Assembly: GCA_015228815.1 (NCBI GenBank)
Contig: JADGCV010000009.1
Coordinates: forward strand, 55,679 to 119,678
Direction: 5' to 3'
DNA from: Magnetococcales bacterium
GTDB taxonomy: Bacteria > Pseudomonadota > Magnetococcia > Magnetococcales > UBA8363
DNA: 64,000 nucleotides
Below are positions 27,785 to 37,569 of the stretch, in pieces. Made by a program: the position numbers and the translations under genes. Within the stretch, counting starts at the first letter, position 1. Every line of letters begins with the position of its first letter. Below the pieces are notes generated by a model. It saw only the letters and a list, made by a program, of their open reading frames with translations. It was not told the DNA's origin and ran no database searches.

Positions 27785-30700
27785 ATGAAGGACATCCCAG
27801 GAAGTATCGTTTCGGAATCTTACGAAGCGGTTCGTGAACCGGTCTTCGATCAGACAATATTGGCGGCGGACATTCTCGTACCGGAGATTGAACTGCTGCT
27901 CGATGGCCGATTCAGACGTGAAGGAGACGATCTGGCGGTGACCGGACGGGATGGTCGAAGTTGGACCATCGAGGATTATTTTTCCCACGACCCGCCCCCC
28001 GTGTTGACTGCTCCCAATGGCGCCTTGATGCTGCCGGAGACGGTTGCGGCGCTTCTCGACATCGATCCACTGTCCGGGGCCATACAGGTTGCCGGTCCGA
28101 ACATGGCTCCCGGTTCGTCTCCGAACGAACCGGGAGCCACCCAGGTTCCGTCCAGCCCGCCCGCGACTCCTTCGGCGCAGCCTTCCGTTGCCATCGGGAC
28201 GGTTGGCGAAATGACCGGCCAGGTGTCGGTCAAGGGGGGCGATGGGGTGGAACGACCCGTCAAGACCGGAGATGTCATTTTCAAGGGTGATGTGGTGCAA
28301 ACCACCAAGGGGGGGCTGATCAAGATCACCTTCACCGATGGAACCATCTTTCAATTGGGTGAAGAGGCGCGAAGCATCCTCGACAAGTATGTCTACGATC
28401 CCGAGGGAAAAAAAGGGGGATTCGAAGCGACGGTCACCAAGGGAATATTCAGTTTCCAAAGCGGCGCCATTTCGGGATTGAACGCAGGCCGGCATTCGAC
28501 CATCAAGACGCCGACCGCGGTCATTGGCATCCGTGGCAGTCAGTTGTCCGGCGAGGTCACCGCCGATGGTTCGACGACGGTCGTCCATACCGCGGGCATC
28601 TTGGACATTTCCGATGCCCGGGGACAGGGGACGGTCACTCTGATCGAACCGGGTACCGCCACCCAGGTCGTCCTGGGCGCGGGCGCGCCGCAACCGGTAT
28701 TCAAGGCCCCGGCCAGTTTTCTTTCCCGCCTCGAAGGACAGTTGGATATTCAAAAATTCAAGGAAGAACAGGGACGCAACGATTCGAAGGATGCCACCAG
28801 CGGTCAGGAACAAAAACCCGAAGGGGGAAAAGAACCCGCCGAGGGTGAACCGGGTCCGCGGGAGGGGAGCGGTGAAGGAACTCCGGGGGAACCCAAGGGG
28901 GCAACGGAGGACAAAAATCGGGAAGAGGAAAAAAGCGACGCGACCGATGCGCTTGAGGGTACCGACGAGTCTCTCGCCGGGGACGGGACTTTTTCGCTGG
29001 CCGATCTTATCGATACCGGTGGTGGCGCGGAGGGACTCATCGCCGTGGAAGCGGTTGGCGAAACCCTGAACACGCTTTTGACAACCTCCGTGACCAACAC
29101 AAATCCCGTCAGAGGTCCGGAGACAGGTTCTTCGTCGAGCGACGTTCCATTCATCCTGGCAGGCAATGTCGCCAATCCCGAGGGCAACAGGAAAACGGGG
29201 ACGGAAACGGTTCCGGAACCTTCCCCGGCAACGGATCCGGAGGTGACCGCGCCGTCGTCCGCCCCTCTCGAAACGGTCGAGGAATCGGGGGAACCGGAAT
29301 TGGATGCCGGACAGGGGCTGGCTGATCTTCTCGGGTCTGTCGCGGACATGGCAACAAACGAAATCATGCTGTCATCCCTGTCCGACACCACCACCACGAC
29401 CGATACCCCGACCCGTCCGATCCCTGAAAGCACCACGTCAACCCCCGCGGAACCCGATTTTTCTCTGGGCGATCTTTTGGGCGGCGGCGAATTTACCGCC
29501 ACACCCGGCACTACCGACGATTTTTCTTCCGAATCCTCTTCCAACGACACGTCGGTTTCCCCCCCGACGGAAGAGGTTGCCGCGGTCCAACCCGCTTCTT
29601 CTCCCGATACGGAAAGTTTGGTCCCGGTCGGAGAAACACCATCTCCCGAGCCCCCTTCGCCCACTCCGCCATCCGCCGACGAGCCCCCTTCCACCACGAC
29701 GGAAGGGACGGGAGGGAGCCGTGAGATTTCCGACAGCCGGTCCATTTTTATCAACGCGCCGCCAACCGGGTCCGTCCTCATCGAGGGCCTTCCGGCCCAG
29801 GGTGAAACCCTTCGGGCCAGCCACACTCTGGCCGACGCGGACGGATTGGGGACGATCCTCATCGAATGGTTCACCAATGATGAAGCCATCGTTGGCGCCA
29901 CGGGACCGGTCCTGGTTTTGACCGAGGCCCAGGTCGGCAAGACCGTGACGGCAGCCGCCCGATATACCGATGGCCATGGTGTCAACGAACGGGTCGTCGG
30001 CAGCGCCACGACGACCGTGGCCAACCGCAACGATGCCCCGACGGGGTTGGTCACCATTCAAGGATCCCACCTCCAGGGGGCGACGCTGGCCGCCGTCCAG
30101 AACCTTGCCGATGCCGATGGTCTGGGCGCCCTGAACTACCGTTGGCGGGCCAACGGAGAAGAGATCCTCGCCGCCACGGGATCCACTCTGGCGCTGACCC
30201 AGGATCAGGTCGGCAAGGTGATCACCGTCAACGTGTACTACACCGACGGCCATGGAACCGGAGAATACGTCGCCAGCACCGCGACCGGAAGCATCGCCAA
30301 CATCAACGACGCGCCAACCGGTTCGGTCACCATTTCCGGAACCGCCACCCAGGGACGCACCCTGACCGTCACCCATTCCCTCGCCGATGCCGACGGACTG
30401 GGAGCCATCACCTTCTTCTGGTCGGCCAACGGCACTCCCATTTCCGGGGCGACCGGCGCCACCCTGACCTTGACCCAGAACGAGGTCGGCAAGGTCATCA
30501 CCGCGACCGCGAACTATACCGATTCCTTCAACGCCACGGAACGTGTGGTCAGTGCCGCGACCCATGCGGTCGTCAACATCAATGACCCACCGACCTCCGC
30601 CGACACCACCCAGACCACTGCCGAGGACACGCCTTTCGTCTTCGGCGCCGATCAGTTCGAGTTCATCGACATCGATTCTCCCACCCTGGCTCGGCTCATC

Positions 30701-33700
30701 ATCGTTACCCCGCCGTCTGCCGGCAGGTTGCAAACCCGCGCCGATGGCGACCTCTGGAGCGATGTGGCGGAGGGACAGGCCATCGATCGTGCAACCCTGG
30801 ATGCCGGAGAATTGCGCTATTTCCCCGATGAAAACCAATGGGGAATGGAAATCGCCACATTCCAATTCAGGGTCAATGATGGCGAGGACGACAGCGCCGA
30901 GATCTACTCGGTGACCTTGAACGTCACTCCGGTCAACGATGCGCCCGTTTCCGTCGCCTCGTCGATGACCCTGACGCGCGGTTCCATCGGGACCACCGTC
31001 ACCGCCACCCACCTGCGTGCCAGCGACGTGGACAACGATGCCGGGGGATTGGTCTATACCTTGACAAGCCTCCCCACCCAGGGGGGACTGTATCGCTCCG
31101 CTACCCTTCTTGCCATGGGCGACACATTCACCCAGACCGACATCGACAATGGCCTGCTGACCTACAACCATTTTGGCGGCAGCGCCCTTTCGGACACCAT
31201 CGGTTATTCCCTTGCGGACGGAGTTGGTGGACTGACCCAGGCCAATACCTTCGACATCACCGTCACCCCATCGACGGCGCCGACGGGCATCCGGTGGAAC
31301 CCGGTCGGGGCCGGGGGCATGGCCTTCGAGATTGCCGCAGGGAACGCCCTGGTGCATGGCCTGGGCGGCGCTGTCGGCTTTGGCGAGGAAACCTTCGAGG
31401 CCACGGACGACAGCTACTGGATGCGCGATGTTTCGACCGTGTTCGCCCATGGATTCAACTTTCTGGGAACCCGATACGACGCCAGCACACAATTCTATGT
31501 CGGTTCGAATGGTTATGTAACGTTTGGTTCCGGCAGCTCCGAATATGTCCGGTATCCGATGTCGCAGTCCGTCATTCCCATGATCGCCGGCCATTTCCAT
31601 GACATCGATACCCGCAATGGCGGCAGCATCCATCTGGACCTTGAGACCCTGAACGACGCCCGGGTCGTCACCATCACCTACAGCGATGTCGCCCCGTACA
31701 GCGATTCCTACGGTACCGGGGTCAACAATTTTCAGATCCGGCTGCACGATCTGGAAAACGGCGCTTTTGGCATCGAATTGCGCTATGCCTCGATGTCCTG
31801 GAACATCGATGGAACCGCCGGATGGTCGGCGGGAACGGGACAGGAGTTCGACCACGTCACCGGATCGGGCAGTACCGCCATGATCGATGCCCCCGCCAAC
31901 AGCAACATCGATCATCCAGGCGTGTTTGCCTGGGTCATTTCCGATACATCACAGGCGGGAAACACCTACCTGCATGTCGTGGAAGAGGCGACCGCGGGCA
32001 CGGTGGTTGCCACGTTGACGGGAATCGACCCCGATGTCGATGATGCATTGACCCTGTCGTTGGTGGATGACGATCAAGGCCATTTCGAACTGATCGACAA
32101 TGATGGCGTCTGGCAACTGCGGGTCAAGGAAGGGGAAGGGATCCATCACGGCGAGGCCGCCAACCGTTCCATCGTGGTTCAGGTCACCGATGAAGCAGGA
32201 TTGATTCATCGGACAAACATGAACATCACCGTCCACCAGAAGGTGACGGACACGGACAACGCCATCGTCCACATTGTGGAAGACGCGGCCATACCCGCGA
32301 GCGCCAACATTCGCGTCACCCCCGACACCCTGATCCATGCCGCGACGCAACTGGTCGCGACCGAAGCGCGCATCCTGTCGGTCACCGGTGGCACCCTGAC
32401 CCGGGGGACGGACGGTTCCGCCATCACCCCTGGCGGCGCCGGAACCCTTCTGTCATTGACCGATGGCCACCTTGATTTAAGATTCACGCCGACGGCCAAT
32501 CGCGACATCAACGCCACGTTCGGTTATGCGCTTGTCAATCCCGCGAATTCCAATGAACATTTCGGCAATGCGATCGCCGAGGTCATCATCACCGCGGTCA
32601 ATGACGTCCCCCTGGCCGGGGGTGATGGAACCGTCACGGACCCAAGCGGGGGAAGCGTGAGCATCGTCGAGGACAGTCCCACCCCTTCGAGCGCCAACAT
32701 TCGCTTCGAGCTTGCGACCCTTGCCGAGGTCGATTCCGGACAAACCCCGACCGCCATACGTATCCTTGCCGTCACCGGCGGCGCCCTGGCCCAAGGGGAT
32801 GGATCGTCCATCACCTTTGGAACCAATGGAACGGTGCTGACCCTGAATGACCGTCATCTGGATCTCAGGTTTACCCCCGGAACCAATCAGGCAACCGACG
32901 CCACCTTCACCTATGTGGTCGTCGATGCCATCGATTCGACCCTCAACAGCGCCGCATCCACCGCGACCATCCCCATCACCGCCGTCAACGATGCCCCAAC
33001 CGCCACCCAACCGGCGTCATTGTCCACCAATGAGGATACCCCGCTTTCGATCACCCTTGCCGGAACCGACCCCGAAAACGATCCCCTGACCTGTGTCATC
33101 GTTTCCGGCCCATCCTCCGGGACCTTGTCCGGCTCCGGGGCCAATCGGGTGTACACCCCGAACGCCAATTTCAATGGAAGCGATTCCTTTTCCTTCAAGG
33201 TCAACGATGGGACCGTGGACAGTGCCACCATCGCCGTTCCCATCACCATCGTTTCCGTCAACGATGCCCCGGTCGCAAGCAACGTCAGCGCCAGCACCAC
33301 CAGCGGCCAGGCTGTCGCCGTGACCCTCGCCGCCACCGATGTCGAGGGCAACCCACTCACCTATTCCCTGGTGACCTCGCCGTCGCATGGAACACTGTCG
33401 GGTTCGGGGGCCAATCGGACCTATACCCCTTCCGCCTCCTGGTCGGGAACGGACACCTTCACCTATGTCGCCAACGACGGTACCACCAACAGCAATACCG
33501 CCACTGCCACCCTGACCGTCACCTCTTCAAGTCCCACGGCCATCGGTACCTGGCTGCTCAACGGCAATGCCAACGACAGTGTCGGTTCCTACCATGGCAC
33601 CGTCACGCTTGCCACCCCGACCGTCAACTATAATGGCAGCAGCAACAAGGCGTATCATTTTTCGAGCAGTGTCAACGATTATATAAATATTCCACTGGAT

Positions 33701-34939
33701 CTCAACGCCAATGTCCTGCCACAACTGACCCTGACCGCCTGGGTCAAGGCGGATACGCCAACCGCCGGTCGGCAGACGATTCTTTCCCACGATAATGGTG
33801 GTTATGACCGGGGAATGGGTATCGATCTGGTCAGTGGCAACGGCAAGTGGACCACCAACACGGGCGCGGCGGGGAGCGGCGTGTTGCTCTCGACCGAAAA
33901 TGTCTCCACCGGCTGGACGTTTCTGGCCTCCGTCTACGACGAAGCCGCCGATACCGTCAAACTTTATGTCAATGGTTCCTTGTCCGCCACGGCCAGTACC
34001 AACATGTTGATGTATCCCGGTCTTTCCTACTTTCACTTGGGAAAGAATCCGACCTGGGGGGAGGCGTTCAACGGGTCGATCGACAATGTGCGCATCTACA
34101 ACCAGGCACTGACCGCCGCGGACATCAACACCTTGTTCAACCAGGGCGTTACCGACCCGATCGTCCTGGATCTTGATGGCGATGGCATCGAGCTGTTGTC
34201 CGCCACGACCCAGGAGAACAAATTTTCAATGTCACCCGATGGGACGGTCACGCCGCGGACCTGGGTCCATCCCGACGATGGTTTTCTGGTTTTGGATCGA
34301 AATGACAACGGCCAGGTCGATGACATCACCGAGTTGTTTTCCAAGTATTTTTCCCCCGTGGCGACGACCGGAGGCGAGGCCTTGGCGACGCTCGATGCCA
34401 ATGGGGATGGACGTCTTGACCCATCGGATCCCGGGTTTTCCCGGTTGTCGGTCTGGAAGGACCTCGATTCCGATGGAATCACTACCCCCGGGGAGTTGAG
34501 CCCCCTTTCCCAATGGCACATCGCCGCCATTTCCCTGGAAACCGAACCGGTCCATGCGGTCGTCGAGGGTGGATTGCTCCTTTCCCAGGGGACGATGGTG
34601 ACCACGGAGGGGCAATCCCTTTCCTTTGTCGAAGTGGCCCTGCATGATCGCGAGGCGGAAGAACCAACACAGGAAGAGGACGCAACCTTCGAACAACAAT
34701 TTTATACCCTGATGGAGTCGATCGAGGCCTCGGCCAATTCCGGAACTTTGCCCACGCCGCCATCCATGCCGGTTTTCGATTCATTGGAATCGGTCCATGA
34801 TTCTCATGGAAGCTTTTGGCCCTTGGGCCTTGATGATCTGGTCGGTCCTGTCCCTTCCGAAATGACGACGGCTTTGGCCATGGATTTGCCCGATTCTGGC
34901 TGGGATGGGCTTCCAACACCGATCCTGCTCGATTTTTGA
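27785..34939 (+). CDS. Giant FecR-domain, multi-repeat surface adhesin
   Basis: The 2384-residue protein has no classical signal peptide. Domains in approximate order: FecR-like (137-300), a Pro/Glu/Ser/Thr-rich linker (336-650), three 93-residue Ig-like repeats each with ADADGLG (658-936), cadherin-like modules, a nidogen-like segment with FNFLGTRYDASTQFYVGSNGYVTFGSG (1176-1389), two repeats with a SANIR motif (1489-1740), two Ig/cadherin modules sharing GTLSGSGANR.YTP (1740-1918), a LamG/concanavalin-like domain (1918-2122), and a calcium-binding-like tail with LDLDGDGIE, DRNDNGQVDD and LDANGDGRLD. Such proteins are usually secreted by type I systems, but none is encoded here. The ATG at 27785 has GAGAGAA upstream. 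Confidence 0.88.
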   Translation: MKDIPGSIVSESYEAVREPVFDQTILAADILVPEIELLLDGRFRREGDDLAVTGRDGRSWTIEDYFSHDPPPVLTAPNGALMLPETVAALLDIDPLSGAIQVAGPNMAPGSSPNEPGATQVPSSPPATPSAQPSVAIGTVGEMTGQVSVKGGDGVERPVKTGDVIFKGDVVQTTKGGLIKITFTDGTIFQLGEEARSILDKYVYDPEGKKGGFEATVTKGIFSFQSGAISGLNAGRHSTIKTPTAVIGIRGSQLSGEVTADGSTTVVHTAGILDISDARGQGTVTLIEPGTATQVVLGAGAPQPVFKAPASFLSRLEGQLDIQKFKEEQGRNDSKDATSGQEQKPEGGKEPAEGEPGPREGSGEGTPGEPKGATEDKNREEEKSDATDALEGTDESLAGDGTFSLADLIDTGGGAEGLIAVEAVGETLNTLLTTSVTNTNPVRGPETGSSSSDVPFILAGNVANPEGNRKTGTETVPEPSPATDPEVTAPSSAPLETVEESGEPELDAGQGLADLLGSVADMATNEIMLSSLSDTTTTTDTPTRPIPESTTSTPAEPDFSLGDLLGGGEFTATPGTTDDFSSESSSNDTSVSPPTEEVAAVQPASSPDTESLVPVGETPSPEPPSPTPPSADEPPSTTTEGTGGSREISDSRSIFINAPPTGSVLIEGLPAQGETLRASHTLADADGLGTILIEWFTNDEAIVGATGPVLVLTEAQVGKTVTAAARYTDGHGVNERVVGSATTTVANRNDAPTGLVTIQGSHLQGATLAAVQNLADADGLGALNYRWRANGEEILAATGSTLALTQDQVGKVITVNVYYTDGHGTGEYVASTATGSIANINDAPTGSVTISGTATQGRTLTVTHSLADADGLGAITFFWSANGTPISGATGATLTLTQNEVGKVITATANYTDSFNATERVVSAATHAVVNINDPPTSADTTQTTAEDTPFVFGADQFEFIDIDSPTLARLIIVTPPSAGRLQTRADGDLWSDVAEGQAIDRATLDAGELRYFPDENQWGMEIATFQFRVNDGEDDSAEIYSVTLNVTPVNDAPVSVASSMTLTRGSIGTTVTATHLRASDVDNDAGGLVYTLTSLPTQGGLYRSATLLAMGDTFTQTDIDNGLLTYNHFGGSALSDTIGYSLADGVGGLTQANTFDITVTPSTAPTGIRWNPVGAGGMAFEIAAGNALVHGLGGAVGFGEETFEATDDSYWMRDVSTVFAHGFNFLGTRYDASTQFYVGSNGYVTFGSGSSEYVRYPMSQSVIPMIAGHFHDIDTRNGGSIHLDLETLNDARVVTITYSDVAPYSDSYGTGVNNFQIRLHDLENGAFGIELRYASMSWNIDGTAGWSAGTGQEFDHVTGSGSTAMIDAPANSNIDHPGVFAWVISDTSQAGNTYLHVVEEATAGTVVATLTGIDPDVDDALTLSLVDDDQGHFELIDNDGVWQLRVKEGEGIHHGEAANRSIVVQVTDEAGLIHRTNMNITVHQKVTDTDNAIVHIVEDAAIPASANIRVTPDTLIHAATQLVATEARILSVTGGTLTRGTDGSAITPGGAGTLLSLTDGHLDLRFTPTANRDINATFGYALVNPANSNEHFGNAIAEVIITAVNDVPLAGGDGTVTDPSGGSVSIVEDSPTPSSANIRFELATLAEVDSGQTPTAIRILAVTGGALAQGDGSSITFGTNGTVLTLNDRHLDLRFTPGTNQATDATFTYVVVDAIDSTLNSAASTATIPITAVNDAPTATQPASLSTNEDTPLSITLAGTDPENDPLTCVIVSGPSSGTLSGSGANRVYTPNANFNGSDSFSFKVNDGTVDSATIAVPITIVSVNDAPVASNVSASTTSGQAVAVTLAATDVEGNPLTYSLVTSPSHGTLSGSGANRTYTPSASWSGTDTFTYVANDGTTNSNTATATLTVTSSSPTAIGTWLLNGNANDSVGSYHGTVTLATPTVNYNGSSNKAYHFSSSVNDYINIPLDLNANVLPQLTLTAWVKADTPTAGRQTILSHDNGGYDRGMGIDLVSGNGKWTTNTGAAGSGVLLSTENVSTGWTFLASVYDEAADTVKLYVNGSLSATASTNMLMYPGLSYFHLGKNPTWGEAFNGSIDNVRIYNQALTAADINTLFNQGVTDPIVLDLDGDGIELLSATTQENKFSMSPDGTVTPRTWVHPDDGFLVLDRNDNGQVDDITELFSKYFSPVATTGGEALATLDANGDGRLDPSDPGFSRLSVWKDLDSDGITTPGELSPLSQWHIAAISLETEPVHAVVEGGLLLSQGTMVTTEGQSLSFVEVALHDREAEEPTQEEDATFEQQFYTLMESIEASANSGTLPTPPSMPVFDSLESVHDSHGSFWPLGLDDLVGPVPSEMTTALAMDLPDSGWDGLPTPILLDF

Positions 34940-34944
34940 CCGGT

Positions 34945-37569
34945 CTACGCGACCCTTTGACCTTGATCATCGGACGGGTGATCGGGGAGGGAAAAAAGAA
35001 AGGTGCTGCCCTGGTTTGGGGTCGATTCGACCCGGATGGATCCTCCATGGCGTTCGATGATCCGCTTGCACAGGGCCAGTCCGATGCCCGTCCCTTCGAA
35101 GCGGGCCTTGGAATGCAGCCTCTGGAAGATCAGGAAAATGCGTTCATGATGACGGGAGTCGATGCCGATGCCGTTGTCCGTGACCGAAAAAATCCATTGG
35201 GAAGCGTTTTTTTCCGCCGTGACATGGATGACGGGGGGATGTTCCCCACGAAATTTGAGGGCATTGCCGAGAAGATTCTGGAACAATTGGATCATCAGGG
35301 GCGCATCGGCCTGGAGGGTCGGGAGGGGGTCGCGGGTGATGGTGGCCTGGGATTCGCTGATCCACTGCGTCAGATGAGACAGGGCCTGATCCATGGCCTG
35401 ATTCATGTCGGTGTCGGTGAAGGTGTCGTTGCGGGTCCCCATGCGGGCGTAGGTCAGCAGGTTGTTGATGAGTTTCTGCATGTGATGCGTGCCATCCACC
35501 GCATAGGCGATGTAGCGGTTGGCTTGTTCGTCCAATTGGTCGCGATAGCGTTTTTCCAGCAGTTGGACAAATCCGGTCACCAGCCGCAGAGGTTCCTGAA
35601 GATCGTGGCTGGCCACGGAGGCAAACTGTTGCAGATCCTGATTGGAGCGTTCCAGATCGCGGGTCCGTTCCGCCACCCGCCGTTCCAGATCCTGGTTCAG
35701 GGTGAGCAGCCGTTCTTCGAGGTCCTTGCGTTCGGAGATGTCTTCGATCACCGATACGAAAAACACCGTGTTTTTCTGGTCGTCGCGAATCGGCGAGACC
35801 GAAAGCATGACCCAGATCGAATGACCGTTCTTGTGCAACAGCCTGCGTTCCGCGGCATAATGGGTCATCCTGTCGGCGATCATTTCCCTTGATCGAAGCC
35901 TGTCCTGGTCCCGTTCGTCGGCAAGGGTGAGCTCCTGGAAATGCCGTGCCGTCAGTTCATCCCGGGAGTACCCGAGGATGTCGCAGTAGCGTTGGTTGAG
36001 CAGGAGAAAGGTTCCATCAGGGGCCAGATGGGCGATGCCGACCGCCGCCTGTTCGAAGGTGGCCTGGAATTTTCGCCGTTCCTCCTGGAGGGAGCGTTCG
36101 AACAGATGACGTTCGGTGACATCGCGAAAGATTCCCAGAATCATCCGGCCATCTCCCAGATCGGTCACCCCGGCGCAGATTTCGACGGGAACCTCGCCGC
36201 CGTCCCGCCGCACGATGAAAACACCCGAGAGCAGCCCTTTTCCTTTCTGGACGTGTTCGCGAAAAAGTTGTTGGTAGCGTTCGATCTCATGGGGCGGATG
36301 AAGGGCGGTCTGGTGCATGCCGATCACTTCGGAGACGGGACGCCCCAGGAGTTCACCCGCCTTTGAATTGGCATCGACGATGATTCCCGAGTCGGCATCG
36401 GCGATGAGGATGGCGTCGTTGGCCGATTCGACGAGAAGACGGTATTTTCGTTCGGAACGGACGAAGGCTTCGTGGGCCTTTCGGGCATCGGTGACATCGC
36501 GAACCATGAGCAGGAAACCGGTCGTGCGGTTTTCGCGGTCGAGGATGGCGGAGACCCGTGCATCCAGAATGCGAGGTTCTCCGTTGATGGTCTGCCCGAT
36601 GGAAAAGGAATGGTGGCCGTGGCGGCGGACTTCTCCGATACCGTGGGCGAGGCGCTGGGGGGGGACTCCCAGTTCCTGGTGAATGGCATCGACGGTGTGT
36701 CCCAGGACGGTGGCGGCGGCACGATCGAAAAGGCGTTCCGCCTCGGGGTTGAAATATTTGATACGAAAATCAAGGTCGGTGGCGAGGATGGCCAGATCGG
36801 TGGCGGTGCGCAGGATGTTGTCCAGGGATACCGCTTTTTCCTCCAGGGCCAGGCGGGCTTCGATCAAGGCAGTCCTGCCCTGGCGCAGGGCGGAGGTTTC
36901 CATGAGTTGTTGCACCATGGGGGTGGCGATGCGGAAAAACAGGGAGGCCCCGGCGAGGATGACCAGCATGCCGATCCCGGCGACCACCAATCCAGCCTTG
37001 AAAAACGGCCAACGAATCTCCGCCATGTCGATTTTGGCGACGATTCCCATCCCGAGGATGGGAATCGGTTCATGGGCGGCCAGTACCGCGACGCCACGAT
37101 AATCCAGTCCGATGAGGACCCCCGAACGCCCCATCAAGGCCTGCCGCATTGGTTCGCCACTTTCGGAATCGAAGGGAACCCGGGCGATTTTGTCATGGTT
37201 GCTGTGCCTTTGTTTGAGGGTGAAGACAATTTCCCGGCCTTCCATCCGGGCCATGGCGAATTCGCCGGTCTCGCCGAATCCTATGAATTTGTCGTGCGCC
37301 TCTCTGAGTTGGGCCATGGTCGCTTCGATCATCTGCCGTCGCGACCGGATTCCCTGGAAAATGGCCTGTTCCCGGGTATGGTTGGCGATGGCATCGATCA
37401 ATCCGACGCGGCTTTTGACGAGTTCGGTCAGGCGCAACCGGTTTTGTTCGAACGATGTTTCATAGAGGATGACGATCGAAATGCTGCTCAAAAGGATGCC
37501 GACTGCCGCCATGATGCCGACCAGAAGGACGAAGCGCGCCAGTTGGGGGTTGCCTGGGGAGGGGATCAT
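34945..37569 (-). CDS. Membrane hybrid-free PAS histidine kinase
   Basis: The 874-residue protein has two membrane helices (residues about 10-32 and 178-200) flanking a periplasmic Cache-like sensor. Three PAS domains follow (about 250-610), then a HisKA phosphoacceptor (ASHDLQEPLRLVTGFVQLL, His near 660) and a HATPase domain (NALKF, DNGIGID, GTGIGLALCKRIIERHGG). No receiver is attached. It overlaps the preceding kinase gene by four bases, so the two kinases are made together. Confidence 0.9.
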   Translation of the reverse strand: MIPSPGNPQLARFVLLVGIMAAVGILLSSISIVILYETSFEQNRLRLTELVKSRVGLIDAIANHTREQAIFQGIRSRRQMIEATMAQLREAHDKFIGFGETGEFAMARMEGREIVFTLKQRHSNHDKIARVPFDSESGEPMRQALMGRSGVLIGLDYRGVAVLAAHEPIPILGMGIVAKIDMAEIRWPFFKAGLVVAGIGMLVILAGASLFFRIATPMVQQLMETSALRQGRTALIEARLALEEKAVSLDNILRTATDLAILATDLDFRIKYFNPEAERLFDRAAATVLGHTVDAIHQELGVPPQRLAHGIGEVRRHGHHSFSIGQTINGEPRILDARVSAILDRENRTTGFLLMVRDVTDARKAHEAFVRSERKYRLLVESANDAILIADADSGIIVDANSKAGELLGRPVSEVIGMHQTALHPPHEIERYQQLFREHVQKGKGLLSGVFIVRRDGGEVPVEICAGVTDLGDGRMILGIFRDVTERHLFERSLQEERRKFQATFEQAAVGIAHLAPDGTFLLLNQRYCDILGYSRDELTARHFQELTLADERDQDRLRSREMIADRMTHYAAERRLLHKNGHSIWVMLSVSPIRDDQKNTVFFVSVIEDISERKDLEERLLTLNQDLERRVAERTRDLERSNQDLQQFASVASHDLQEPLRLVTGFVQLLEKRYRDQLDEQANRYIAYAVDGTHHMQKLINNLLTYARMGTRNDTFTDTDMNQAMDQALSHLTQWISESQATITRDPLPTLQADAPLMIQLFQNLLGNALKFRGEHPPVIHVTAEKNASQWIFSVTDNGIGIDSRHHERIFLIFQRLHSKARFEGTGIGLALCKRIIERHGGSIRVESTPNQGSTFLFSLPDHPSDDQGQRVA

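Noticed and set aside
29438..31915. A very long open frame (over 800 codons) antisense to the adhesin gene
   Set aside because: It arises from the GC-rich, repeat-biased coding of the adhesin on the other strand. Its translation is low in recognisable domains, and the sense strand has clear domains throughout.
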